DNA of 64,000 nucleotides from Apostichopus japonicus (GCF_037975245.1 NC_092579.1:3310001-3374000); one strand, 5' to 3'. Shown: positions 49,106 to 60,444, counted from the first letter of the stretch. Program-made: numbers and translations. Notes: a model not told the origin generated them from the sequence alone.

Positions 49106-50144
49106 TAATGCTTGTGCTTTAAGGGCTGCAGCCCACGGGCTGCAGCCAGCTGGAGGGACTCCAGAGGGTAAGTGAAAAGTTATTTCATTTGTGAATGGTG
49201 AATCAAAGTATAAGTACTCTAATTATCTATTTATAAAAGGCTCAATTCAGGCCTCCACAATTCTTCTTAAAATTAGTCGCAAATTGGCGACCGTTACTAA
49301 AAAGCTACTCACCAAAACTCAACATTCACTCGCCACAATGATTGCTGTTCAAGACTCCATAATTATGGTATAGTACAAACCTACAACATCAATACTCTCT
49401 GTAAACTAAGGTAAGGCGGATACATTGTGCTACGTAATTGCACATTGGAAATCTATATTTCTGTGCAATATGAAAATTAAACTTTTTCCACCAAAAATAA
49501 GTGATGAACAAAGTAAAACATGTCGCAGAACACCCAATGTATATTGCTTGATCAGTTTGTACTGTGAATAAGAGACAACCGTTGCTTTGCTGTTGCTTTG
49601 CCATGACCAGGCTGGTTGGGCGAAATGACCAGGCTGGTTGGGCGAAATGGTAAGGTTTGGCGAAATGGCAGTTGGGCGAAATGGTTGTTGGGCGAAGTGA
49701 ACAGTTTCCCATCGGCTTATCAGTATAAACTGAAGTATGTTATTATAACAGTCCACATGTTAGTCCTGTCTGCAAATGTTACTGTGGAAAAATTACTAAC
49801 AGACGAATTCATTACTCAAAGGTTGTTTCAACTACTGACTTGTTAGGAGTCAAAACAACTGTCCCAATGTTTGACTAGTAAGCATACTTTGTAAATATGG
49901 ATCAAATTGCGGATTTTAAGCGTTTTGTCGAAAGATTAGCTACTCGATTAGCAACTTCGTACATTTTCTGATGTCTGGAGAAATTTTTTTCTAAGATATT
50001 ACGCAAAGCAAATGTTTGAATTTTGATTGTTGTTTAGCCTTGTAAAAACCTTGTAAAAATAAACATTTCTGTGCCATTTTTTCCTTTTGAAGATATTACA
50101 GTACTTGTAGCCCTAGGGCCTACCAAAATCTTAATCCGGCTCTG
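49106..50144. mobile_element. hAT-type element remnant X1 (right end intact, left end deleted)
   Basis: The right terminus ends CTTAATCCGGCTCTG, the inverse of the left end (CGGGGCCGGATTAATG) kept in copy X2. It is followed by TATATGTG, the same 8 bp that precede the left end of X2. The left TIR here is missing; the junction ATAATTAATGC is explained by a deletion sharing ATT. The interior has no transposase that I can read, so it is probably a non-autonomous derivative. A minus-strand frame conserved with X3 (AIYIGCSATCFTLFITYF) has no known homology. Confidence 0.75.
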
Positions 50145-50410
50145 TATATGTGTATCAATGTTTATCATTTCCAGCTCATGTTATGATTTTATTACGGGGA
50201 AGGGAGATTGTTTAACATGTGGCCACCCCCTCCTCCCCTCCCAATACATCCTATGGTTGAGGGCCACGAGTTAATTCACTTGCCATCAATAGTATAGGAA
50301 TTCAACCTGGTCGTATCGATTCTGCTCAACGCCGTTTAATATACTGATTTCATCACTCGCAGTTAATATGTAACGTACTGTTAAAATTCCACTACATGCT
50401 TTTCTATTAT

Positions 50411-50414
50411 GCAG
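50411..50414 (+). other. Probable 3' splice site in ELOVL copy 1 leader
   Basis: A pyrimidine-rich run cttttctattatgcag ends 20 bp before the start codon and is identical in copy 2 (ending at 63389). It suggests a 5' UTR intron ahead of an otherwise intronless coding exon. Confidence 0.5.
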
Positions 50415-50434
50415 ATTTGATGTGAAGATTCAAA

Positions 50435-51268
50435 ATGGCCTCCTTTATTTCCGCAATTGAAAGATTCGCCTCTAGTTATGACGAACGAGTAACACAAGAA
50501 TGGATCCATAGACATTGGCCAAAGACCATAGCAATAAGCGTCCTATACATTATACTAGTCTTCTCTGGGAGACGCTGGATGGAAAAGAGAGAAAAATATA
50601 ACCTCAGATGGGCTCTCACTCTTTGGTCTGCGTCTTTGGCGCTGTTTAGTATCATCAGTACTTGGTTTATATTGGGGAGAGCAATCCACGATTTACGCAT
50701 GTACGGGTTTCGACACACCATCTGCGACAACACCTTCTTCTACACAGGATCAGGTATTTGGATGTATTGGTTCAGCTGTAGTAAAGTCGTGGAGTTGGGA
50801 GACACATTTTTCATCGTTGTTCGTAAACAAAAGTTGATGTTCCTCCACTGGTATCACCACGTGGCTACCTTAATCTTCACGTGGTATGGACATGGCAATG
50901 AGATTGCGCTTGGCATGTACTTTTCAGGCATTAACGTTGCCATTCACTCCGTCATGTACTCCTACTACGCTATTCGTGCATCTGGATTAGTGCGCATGCC
51001 TCGGCAAGTCAACGTCACGATTACGTCATTGCAACTTTTACAGATGGTGTTTGGAGTATACATTAATATCTACGCATACATCGAGCTGTTGAACAGTCGT
51101 CCATGTAATAATAACTTGTCCAGTATATATTTTTCTTTCGTCATGTACTTCAGCTATGTGGTTTTGTTTGCAAATTTCTTCTATCAGAACTACATGGCCA
51201 AACAGAATCATTCAGGGAAAGTCTACACAAACGGGGTAAATTTAACGGGCACCAAGAAAGAATCGTAA
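50435..51268 (+). CDS. ELOVL6-type very-long-chain fatty acid elongase, copy 1
   Basis: 277 residues in one uninterrupted exon, the size expected for the family. The enzyme would catalyse condensation of malonyl-CoA with acyl-CoA in the ER membrane, the first step of fatty acid elongation. Motifs: SKVVELGDT (116-124), the histidine box HWYHH (H138, H141, H142), HSVMYSYYAIRASG (171-184) and QLLQMVFGVYIN (200-211). Several hydrophobic segments fit a multi-span protein. The C-terminus KKES is a dilysine ER-retrieval signal. HWYHHVATL and MYSYYAIRA favour the ELOVL3/6 branch, which elongates saturated and monounsaturated chains; the substrate is inferred. The ATG is in AAAATGG context. A diverged duplicate starts at 63410. 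Confidence 0.95.
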   Translation: MASFISAIERFASSYDERVTQEWIHRHWPKTIAISVLYIILVFSGRRWMEKREKYNLRWALTLWSASLALFSIISTWFILGRAIHDLRMYGFRHTICDNTFFYTGSGIWMYWFSCSKVVELGDTFFIVVRKQKLMFLHWYHHVATLIFTWYGHGNEIALGMYFSGINVAIHSVMYSYYAIRASGLVRMPRQVNVTITSLQLLQMVFGVYINIYAYIELLNSRPCNNNLSSIYFSFVMYFSYVVLFANFFYQNYMAKQNHSGKVYTNGVNLTGTKKES

Positions 51269-51688
51269 GAGTTTAGGGAGGCTTTAGTTAAAATCATATT
51301 AAGGCGGATCGACTGTAATTGACAATTTCGACCAAAGCATCATTCTGTATTTCAAGGAAACGACATGATTGGGAACTTAAGAAACAATTTACACCCAAAA
51401 ATAATCAATGTGATCAGTATTTACCGCGATATGCGGCCTGTTTACCCCTAGATATACATGTCTTAACCAGAATTGTAGCAGTAGGAGGTTCAGGCGGTTT
51501 CTTGAATCAGGAACACCGGGTTCCGACATGTCAAGCCGACGGATCACAACTTCCAGTCAAGTAAGATCCTACACTTTGACAGACAGAACATTGTGATGTT
51601 TCCATTGTGGCGTTGTGTCAATTGTTAGTGCGGCTATTATGAAGGGTTAAGGGCCCGTTTCTGCATCTTGATGTTTCTTTGTATGAAT
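51269..51688. other. 3' flank of ELOVL copy 1
   Basis: Presumed 3' UTR and downstream sequence. No clear polyadenylation signal or other feature. Confidence 0.45.
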
Positions 51689-51689
51689 G

Positions 51690-51832
51690 AACAGGGTTAA
51701 TCAACGTTTATCGCAGGATATTGCACTCACTCATATCCTTATCGCTGGATGCACTCGGCCCACTGTCTCTTGCGTCGTTCGAGTTATCCTGCGATATAAA
51801 CGCACGATTGACCGTTGATGAACCCTATAACT
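51690..51832. repeat. Imperfect inverted repeat (foldback)
   Basis: The left arm AGGGTTAATCAACGTTTAT continues to CGCAGGATA; the right arm is its inverse, with a 12-bp insertion (GTCAATCGTGCG) and AT added. The loop is about 60 bp. It could be a small foldback element or a cruciform-forming site. Confidence 0.7.
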
Positions 51833-52979
51833 TTACATTTACTAAGAGAAAAAGCATAATTTTTTACAAACTTTCTGTAAACCGATAGATGTAAATTTCC
51901 AATCTCTCGCTTATATAAACATCCTTGTTGTTACGCACTGCACGTTCGTGTTTATTCGTCGTTTAGGGGCAACTATGGAGCGATAAAAGGGAATATATTA
52001 CTAACGCTCAATTTCATATATCAAACAACGTTTATGTAACATTTTATTTTGCAAGCAATATATATTGTTGAAAGTAAATATATATGTTTAATTCGTAAAA
52101 GATATATATGTGTAACCAAATATATAAATAATATATATTAATTAACAAAATATAAATATTTAAATAAATATATTTTGTTAAATATATATATATCCCTGAA
52201 AAAAATATATATTTTAGTGAAATTATATATTTACAAAAGCATACGATTTGGTAAAGCTGTAAATTGTTCTCAATACATATATTTACAAATAGACATTTTG
52301 GTAAAAATATATGTGGTAAAAAGCATATATTTGTAAACATATAAAGTTCGGTAACAATATGTATTTGTAAATATATAAAGCTAAAGTTCGGAGACCCTTT
52401 AGATTTTTTTAAGTAAAGTTCGTTTCATTAGTTAATATTAAAGTCCAGAGACAAAGGTACATAAGGAACCATTGGATTTATAAAAGAACTATCTCAAGCA
52501 CAGATCAAAATCAGTTGGCGAAGCCTCAATTAAAAATGAATCTCAAAACTATACAGTCCTTCGCCATTTTATAACATTTGTTAAGTCTTTTTTTTTAAAC
52601 TAAAGATAACATCAGCGAGTCTTGGTATACGAGATTCGATGTATTGAAACTAAAGAGGGGTTTCCTTTTGTTAAAAACATAAAAGCAACAGTAATAATTC
52701 AACCCAAAATGCAAATTTCCGTAATGAATGATAATGCTTTCCCACAGGCTACTACTTATAGTTTGCTCGTGAGATGGTTTTTGGTCAGCAAATGTTGAAC
52801 GATGATTCGCGACCTTTTGGAAAAAGTATACCTATACTTTGGTATGGATCATAATGATGTTCACATGCGAAAAGTTACAATACTCATCTTTCCTACTTTT
52901 ATTCCTCCAAAGTCAAGGTTCCCTACCGGGAGTTATTAAATAAAACCACTATGTGATTCGAATCAATATTATACCACTC
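51833..52979. other. TA-rich intergenic DNA
   Basis: Positions 52020-52380 are a degenerate TATAAATA/TTTGGTAAA-rich patch with a loose repeat of ATATATTTACAAA and TTTGGTAAA words. No gene. Confidence 0.5.
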
Positions 52980-53465
52980 AAATGCAAGTATCTTTATATT
53001 TTATTAGCGACCTTCCGTTTCTATTTGTAGATAGTGCAGACATATGTAACAGCATAGATAAGGAACAATATAACCATCAGTTATGTTGTTTGCTTCAGGA
53101 TTAAGCAATCCAGTTTCCCTGTTAGTTTCACCCCCTATACCCCCCTTCTACCACCATCCATGCAACAATACCTTAAGCCACCATATATATATAAAATTCA
53201 CGTCTATCAGACGTTCACAAGACCCCCTCCCCTTCCCCCAAGTAAAATACAGAGTATATATATGTTGGAATATGTAAACATGAAAACTATAAAGATGATG
53301 TGGGATAAAAACTTACTTTTAATACTTATAGACAATTAAAACACTATGCTGTCCGTGGATGGTTTTACTTCCAGGCCACATTTTCTACAATTGATCCTTT
53401 AAACATCTAAGGCTTATCTATGAAAGTGGCTGAACTAGTTCAAAACACTCGCTCGGCTGTGAGAG
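52980..53465. repeat. Direct duplication copy 1 (partner 55190-55530)
   Basis: Shares, in order, GCGACCTTCCG...TTGTAGATAGTGCA, ATATGTAAACATGAAAACTA, TGCTGTCCGTG...GGTTTTA and AAGGCTTATCTATGAAAGTG with 55190-55530. The copy here is longer by an internal C-rich segment. Confidence 0.75.
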
Positions 53466-53539
53466 GTCCCTCTGCACTCCCCTTCTTGTGGTTATCCCAT
53501 AGTATGATTTCCCTCCGGAGGTTATGGAAATAGAAAACC

Positions 53540-53998
53540 CTTATGTAATTCCTGTCTGGTTAAAGTATAACCCTATTTGAGAGCGTCGAGTGGTTACAGC
53601 TTACAGCAAGTCAAGGCTCTCTTATGTAATTCCCATCCAGTGGTTATAACACTATTTATGAGCCTCGAGTGGTTAATTACAGCAAGTCAAGGCTCCCTTA
53701 TGTAATTCCCATCAAGTGGTTACAGTATAACCCTATTTGAGAGCCTTGAGTGGTTGCAGCAAGTCAAGACTCTCTTATGTAATTCCCATCAAGTAGTTAC
53801 AGTATAACCCTATTTATGAGCCTCGAGTGGTTGCAGCAAGTCAAGGCTCCCCTACGTAATTCCCATCACGTGGTTACAGTATAACACTATTTATGAGCCT
53901 CGAGTGGTTACAGCAAGTCAAGGCTCCCTTGCGTAATTCCCATCACGTGGTTACAGTATAACACTATTTATGAGCTTCGAGTGGTTACAGCAATCAAG
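53540..53998. repeat. 77-bp minisatellite, six copies
   Basis: Units start at about 53540, 53621, 53697, 53774, 53851 and 53928. Each has TATGTAATTCCCATC, AGTGGTTACAGTATAA, CTATTTATGAGCCTCG and AGTGGTTACAGCAAGTCAAG. The AGTGGTTACAG word occurs twice per unit, showing an older half-unit structure. Confidence 0.92.
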
Positions 53999-55189
53999 CA
54001 AACTATGCCACTTTGTGATTCCAATCTATGTTATCCCCCTGGTGTGGTTACAAAAAAGTGACTTGTAACGCCCCCCCCCTCCCCTCGTTCCGAGTGATTG
54101 TAACAGGTCTTATTTCATTCCCATCGAGGGGTTCAAGGACGAGCGTGGCGTGCACACGATATCAAAGAAGTGGTCTAATTCTTCAACAGTTGAATGTTAA
54201 CAAATCTCTTCCCCCCCACCCCCCAAATCGACGGTGGAACATGGGTCTTGACCCTCTCCACTCCTTTGCGCTCTGACTTCAAGGCTTAGTTGCCTAACAA
54301 ACTATTTTGGCTGATTTCCAAGCCAAGTTTTCAACGTTGATCTGAATTTGGTCAGTTTTCTTTTTTGTTAATCAATCATCCTTATCTTATCGCAATCACA
54401 ATTTGAACTTCGCGAAGCGTAATGAAGTACCACCGATGAGCTTTGTTCTCTTGTATGTTAATATATATTGAGCTATATTAGTGTGTGGTTAGTTTTATCC
54501 AAAAATAGTAAACATTACTGACCTCAGATACACATATGTTTGTATAGGTGATGTATCAATGGTTAAAGTAGTGGGCATAGACTAAAATAGTACATATCAA
54601 GCAGAAAAATAGCAATTAATTTTATATTTAGTAACGACCTTCCGTTTGCATTGGTAGATAGCGCAATCAATAGAATATCAGTGTAAGTTATGTATAAATA
54701 CCTCTCATCCAAGGACTATATAAGTTAGCACATATAGCAGTATATAACGGTCAATATATTTAGTTATGTTTTGCTGCAATATTGGTTTTCTGATGCAGAA
54801 CACCTGGAAGACCAGTTCTCTTTCTTCCCCCCCCCCCACCCCGTCTCCATTCTTCCTCCCTCCTCACTCCCCACCTCTCCCTCCTCTCTCTCTCCACCCT
54901 CTCCCTCTCTCTCAGCTCTTATAACAGAAATTCAAGTATCTTTATATTTAGTAACGACCTTCCGTATGTATTTGCAGATTAGAAGTTAAATGTAAACAAA
55001 TCTCTAGTCCAAGGATTGAGGTAACATACGTATAAACGAACAGCTGTCGCGATCATGATCAATTGCTCTCGGGTTATAACATAATCATTTGTGTAGTACA
55101 GAGGAGATCCAGTACCCTTCCTTTCCCTCCACCCCCCCCCCACGCCCCTTGACTCTCTTTTGCCTTATCTGCATCATAATAGAGCTAAG
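53999..55189. other. Intergenic with short dispersed repeats and C-tracts
   Basis: Two further copies of the AGTAACGACCTTCCGT word lie near 54632 and 54948. C-tracts lie near 54070, 54212, 54828 and 55132. No gene. Confidence 0.5.
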
Positions 55190-55530
55190 GTTAACCTTGA
55201 CATTTGGAAACGACCTTGTATATTGTATTGGCAGATAACGCAATCAGATAGGAACAGTAGCAGCTTATTATAAATACATATAATCCAAAGATGAGTGCTT
55301 TAGGGTTACCGCATGCAGTTATTAATACATGTTGGTATATGTAAGCATAAAAACTATAAAGATGACCGTGCGATACAAACTTAATTTTAATACTTTATAG
55401 ACCATTCAAAAGTTCTGCTGTCCGTCCATGGACGGTTTTATTTTCATGCCACATTTTCTAAAACTGATCCGTTAAACAGCTAAGGCTTATCTATGAAAGT
55501 GGCTGAACTACTTAGCCTAACATAGAGGCC
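55190..55530. repeat. Direct duplication copy 2 (partner 52980-53465)
   Basis: Collinear with the first copy, ending at CTATGAAAGTGGCTGAACTA. Substitutions are frequent, so it is not recent. Confidence 0.75.
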
Positions 55531-55699
55531 CGGAAGTCGATTTCTTGACTAAACACAAAATTCACTGAGTAGAAATTATATTAAGACTTTGTATAGCCTA
55601 TTCAGGCCAATACCTCCATGCTTTAATTACATATGCACGGTGCGATGCAAATTGTTCATAATTATATGGGCATATTGTGTTGAATGTAATGTTGATCGA

Positions 55700-56350
55700 A
55701 ATCAGGTTTGGCTTATTAGACAGGATTCAAGTTTGGTTTATATGACAGGAAATAGGTTTGGTTTATTAGATAGGAATCGAGTTTGGTTATGAGCCTGACA
55801 GGAATCAGGTTTGTTTTATTTGACATGAATTAGGTTTGGCTTATTACACAGTGACAGGTTGTATTGTAAGGCATATATCAGGTTTGGTTTATTAATCAGG
55901 CATCAGGTTTGGTTTATTAGATAGGAATCGAGTTTGGTTATTAGCCTGACAGGATCACGTTATTTTATTTGACATAAAACAGGTTTGACTTATTACACTG
56001 TGACAGGTCTGTATTGTTAGGCATATATCAGGTTTGGTTTATTAGTCAGGAATCAGGTTTGGTATTATTGGATGGAATTGAGTTTTGTTATGAGCCTGAC
56101 AGGAATCAGGTTTGTTTCATTTGACATGAATCAAATTTGGTTTATTAGTCAGTAATCAGGTTTGGTTTATTAGACAGTAATCGAGTTTGGTTATTAGCCT
56201 GACAGGAATCAGGTTTCTTTTATTTGACAGAAATCATGTCTGGCGTTTTACACAGGTACAGGTTTGTATTGTTAGGCATATATCAGGTTTGGTTTATTAG
56301 TCAGGAATCAGGTTTGGTTTATTACATATATGTATTAGGTTTGGTTTGTT
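55700..56350. repeat. 25-bp satellite with about 150-bp higher-order unit
   Basis: The monomer is close to ATCAGGTTTGGTTTATTAGA. Six monomer variants recur in fixed order (CGAGTTTGGTTATGAGCCTG, then GTTTGTTTTATTTGACATG, and so on) to make a unit of about 150 bp, seen at about 55770, 55922 and 56176; a shortened one lies at 56074. Open frames here come from the repeat. Confidence 0.9.
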
Positions 56351-56456
56351 GTAGGCTTGTTAAATTATTAAATACAAAGCAAGTTTGATTTATTATTGGC
56401 TGTTATTATTTATATGTTATCATATACAGTGCCAACCTGGTACCAAATGACTTAGA
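56351..56456. other. Short spacer
   Basis: Unique AT-rich sequence between the satellite and the inverted-repeat element. Confidence 0.4.
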
Positions 56457-57151
56457 GTCCGGGCCGCGAATATTTTTTCCGCAAACTGAAATGACACTGA
56501 AATTATTTACTCGATTCTGATTGGCTCTCAGCGAGCAAGTGATATACTTGGGTATATAACATGGATCTCTCCATACTCTATCGATAGCAGAATGATCAAC
56601 ACGAACAAATTCAAGATATTTACATTAGCAACTTTCCAGAACTTTTGTTAAGTGTATATGAACGAAAGTATATAGTGTTCTTAACACAATGAAGCAACTA
56701 TTCCGAACTACTGCGCCCATTATATATAGGCAGTCCTCGATCGTTTGTTTACTCGCTTGACTCCGCTCTACCCAACACATGTAATATAGCCTATTGTACT
56801 GTGTATAGCATACAACACAATAAAACAGTGCATTTGTAATTGTATACATGTAGCCGATATACACATGTACGAGGTGTTTGTGTACATTCGGAGTTGCGAT
56901 ACTTTTAGTTTTATAATCATAAATTCAAAATGTATTCAGTCAATGAACCATGATAGGCCTAGTCGAATATGCAGTGGCCATGAAGACGGCGAGCGAATGT
57001 GTGCCAGCCACAGTGGCCACAAAAAAAGGTCTGTGTCTTTTGACTTGTTCGCTGTTTGACGTTTGACGTGCTCGCTGAGAGCCAATCAGAATCGAGGAAA
57101 TAATTTCAGTGTCAGTTCAGTTTGGGAAAAAAGTATTCGCCACCGGGACCA
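56457..57151. mobile_element. Putative MITE-like DNA element with about 80-bp terminal inverted repeats
   Basis: The left arm (56457-56537) and inverted right arm (57069-57151) match closely, including ACTGACACTGAAATTATTT and CTCGATTCTGATTGGCTCTC, with outer ends CCGGGCCGCGAATA against CCCGGTGGCGAATA. The interior (about 530 bp) has no recognisable transposase, so it would be non-autonomous. Target-site duplications are not clear, which limits the superfamily call. A simple inverted duplication is the main alternative. Confidence 0.7.
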
Positions 57152-57717
57152 AGCCAAACACAGATATCATTGGTCTATATATCATAGAGATAACTCTGAT
57201 CAACAAATACCTCAAACATACTCTGGTGAACAAATTCCTCAAACAACTAAGAGTGATCATAGTTAGGAGATACCACATGTTCAGTAGACGACCCCCTCCA
57301 TCGATTTCAGATGTATTGCACCTGCCTCTGAGATCGGTGAAGTCGAAAACCATAAGGGGGAAGAATTCCTCGCCCCCCCCCCCACCCTTTCCCAAAAATG
57401 AAATTGAAACTTTAGACGTCAAAATGGTGCATTGCGAGGCAAATTTAGACTATGAAAGATGTCTTTAATTATGTCTAAATATACAACTGTGCTGATATAT
57501 CACTAAACTTATAATTTCAGGTGTTAGGTTAAAAAAGGAGGGGTGTGTGTAGGGGTGGGTGGTTGCACACCGTACTCACTTAATCTCACTTAGTCCGTAA
57601 TCGACTATTTTTTCCCACACCGTATACAGACATGCATTGATACCATAGTTGAAGATTAACTATACTCTTACACATACTATACTCGTGCTATTAAGTTAGT
57701 TGTGAAGTAGCATAAGG
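57152..57717. other. Intergenic, nothing recognised
   Basis: C-tract near 57375 (CGCCCCCC...ACCC). Open frames overlap the tract and are not convincing genes. Confidence 0.45.
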
Positions 57718-58390
57718 GAAGCCAAATATTTATTTAGACCTGAAGTAATTCTAGAGCTGCAAAATAGAGCCTAGGATTTGCGTCAAACTCAAATAAATAT
57801 TCACACCGATGATGGTGCATGTCAGACAGGAATGATCTTCTTCTGTTTTCTTCCTTTTTTGGCTAAAAAAGTTGAAAGTTAAGTTAAAGCATTCTAAATT
57901 ATTGGAGAAATAATAACACTGTAATGTGCTTCAGCTTGTGATTCTCGAATAACAACCGAAAGGCATTTTGTCTGTGGATGTATGCTAATTTAACTGTTCT
58001 TTTTTTTCAAGGTAAAAGATATCCTTCAACTAAACTTGCTGTCCTCGATGCTTTGATCACATTCCGAGATTATAAAAATCTTGAGTCAAATCAGTCGAAG
58101 TAGGGGGGAAATTTCCCAACTTCGCGCTTGCATGCATTAAATTTTACTGTATTATACCGATAAATGCTTGGAACGATTGTTTTTTTTATCTAAGCGTGAA
58201 TCTCCCATTTAACATTCATATATGTAAACATTGAAATATATAGGTCTAGACAACTCTATGGGTGACCAATAAATTTAAAAATTTGAAATGGCCGCAATTA
58301 CTGATGGTCAATTCCTTAGTGTCCATTTTAAGTATTTATCATATTCACCTGTACAGTTATCGAGCTGACATATGTGTCAACTTCGCGCTT
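57718..58390. repeat. Segmental duplication block B, copy 1
   Basis: Collinear with 61756-62440, from GGGAAGCCAAAT..TTTATTTAGACC to ACTGATGGTCAATTCCTTAG and TATCATATTCACCTGTA. The block contains an internal repeat of CTTCGCGCTTGCATGCATTA, present again at 58380. Confidence 0.88.
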
Positions 58391-58574
58391 GCATGCATTA
58401 AATTTAACTGTATTATCCCGATAAATGAATGCAAAATTGATGTTTCTCTATCAAATTGATGTCTCCTGTTTAGTGGTTTGGGTTAAAATTGGACCTTCAT
58501 ACGTGGCAGCTACATAAATGCATTAAATCATGTCAACATTTAATAGGAAACTGAGAAAGTGGATGGACAAGTTG

Positions 58575-58906
58575 GTGAAGTATATTCTTTAATTGAACCA
58601 TGTGTGTTTCGATTGACTCGCAGACAGTAGCAATTGTAATGAATTGTTTATCTAAGCGTGTGGAGTTTCTCCCATTTACCAATCAGATAGGTCAATATTG
58701 ACATATATAGGTCTTGAGAACTCTATGGTTGACCATTTAATTTGAAAATTAAACAACGCCACGGTTACTGATGGTCAGTTCCTTAGTGTCCAGTTAAAGT
58801 AATTATCATATTCACCTGTACAGTTATCGAGCTGACATATATGTGTGTGTGTGTGTGCTCTACTAGTTGCGAAAAGAGAATGCCTGTGATAAGTTATATA
58901 ATTTCC
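58575..58906. repeat. Partial block B plus (GT)n and CTCTACTAG segment
   Basis: A third partial copy of the block B end (TCTCCCATTTAC...CATATTCACCTGTACAGTT) leads into (GT)n and GCTCTACTAGTTGCGAAAA. The latter also occurs at about 49060-49085 and, shortened, at 62450-62463. Confidence 0.8.
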
Positions 58907-59427
58907 TACTAAACGAAAGAAGCAGAATCTCTCTATACCTTTGAGCAATGTGACTGTTAGACAGGTAAGGTGCTCAAGCCGAAGCCCTTAAGGACCAGCA
59001 TATCCGATTAGTGAAGATTGTGGGCACATTTGTCTTCGTATTTCAGATTTGGTCATTAGGCCGCATTTATTGAGAACTAACATAGAGATGATTTCTATGT
59101 GTATGGTAAATACTTTTCTGTCAGTGTTATAGACTTGTTTTGGTGTCAACTTCATCTACTCAAAACTTCAGTTCCCTTATACATAGAGACTGTAGCCATG
59201 TGATCATGACGGTGTTGAATACTCTATATGTTACAATGCCACCACATCAAACGTTTGTTGCATGCACGCTACCTATATTACATACATAGGTAGTTCTCTC
59301 TATACTCTTTATTTACTACAGTATACTTGTTTGTGTATAGCAAACACTTGTATTATCCGTCGTAAACATATTTTAAATTATGTGTATCCTAGCACTGATA
59401 TATATATTCTATCGCTCTACTTCAGCG
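58907..59427. other. Unique part of the middle duplication unit
   Basis: Has no counterpart beside ELOVL copy 1 or 2, where deletions appear to have removed it. No gene. Confidence 0.5.
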
Positions 59428-59541
59428 TGATACACATATATAAACGGATTATAGGCTATATTAATGTTACACGTATATAAACGGAGTATAGGCTACATTA
59501 ACGATACACATATATAAACGGAGTATGGGCTACATAAATGT
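59428..59541. repeat. 36-bp tandem repeat, three copies
   Basis: Units contain ATACACATATATAAACGGA and GTATAGGCTACATTAA with small changes. Confidence 0.85.
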
Positions 59542-59625
59542 TTCTTATTCTGATCACATTGATTCTTTATAACTACGTGGTTTCTATGGTTGAAGAAAAG
59601 GTAAGTTTACCATTGTTGCTATATG

Positions 59626-59633
59626 TATATGTG
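59626..59633. repeat. Left target-site duplication of the ancestral hAT insertion
   Basis: TATATGTG directly before the left terminus of X2; the same 8 bp follow the right terminus of X1 at 50145-50152. Confidence 0.65.
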
Positions 59634-60440
59634 CGGGGCCGGATTAATGCTTGTGCTTTAGGAAATGCAGCCCAGGGGCCTCCGCCATCTGGAGGGCCTC
59701 TAGAGCGTAAATGAAAAGTTATTTCAATCGTGAATGCTGAATCAAAGTATAAGAACTCTAAATTAACTATTTAATAAAATGGTTCAGTTCTGGCCTCCAC
59801 AATTAGTTTTACAGATAGTCGCCAATTGGCGACCGTTACTAAAAAGCTACTCGCCAAAACTCAACATTCACTCGCCACTATGATTGCTGTTCAAGACTCC
59901 ATACTTAGAGTATAGTACAAATATACAACATCAACAAAGTCTGTAAACTAAAGTAAGACGGATACATTGTGCTACGTAATTGCACACTGGAAAATTATAT
60001 TTATGGGCAGTATGGAATTTAAACTTTTTCCACCAAAAATAAGTGATGAACAAAGTAAAGCATGTCGCAGAACACCCAATGTATATTGCTTGATCAGATT
60101 GTACTGTGAATAAGAGACAACCGTTTATTCAGTATAAACTGAAGTGTGTTATAACATTGTAACACATGTTAGACCTGTCAGCAGATACTATTGTTGAAAA
60201 ATTACTATGAGAGGAATGCATTACTCAAAGGTTGTTTCAACTACTGACTTGTGAGGAGTCTAAACAACTATCCCTATGTTTAACTAGTAAGTATATCTTG
60301 TAAAATATGGATCAAATTGCGGGTTTTAAGCGTTTTGCAGTAAAGATTAGCTACTCGATTTGTGACTTTGTACATTTTATTGAAGAAATTTGTTTCCAAG
60401 AAATCACGCAAAGAAAATATTTGGAATTTTAATTGTTGTT
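59634..60440. mobile_element. hAT-type element remnant X2 (left end intact, right end lost)
   Basis: Starts CGGGGCCGGATTAATG, the inverse of the right ends of X1 and X3 apart from a few substitutions. The interior is collinear with X1. The right portion is replaced at about 60441 by block A. It has no transposase. Confidence 0.75.
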
Positions 60441-60444
60441 TATA

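Noticed and set aside
50476-50733. Minus-strand frame within ELOVL copy 1 (and 63451-63708 in copy 2)
   Set aside because: Antisense shadow of a well-supported coding exon.
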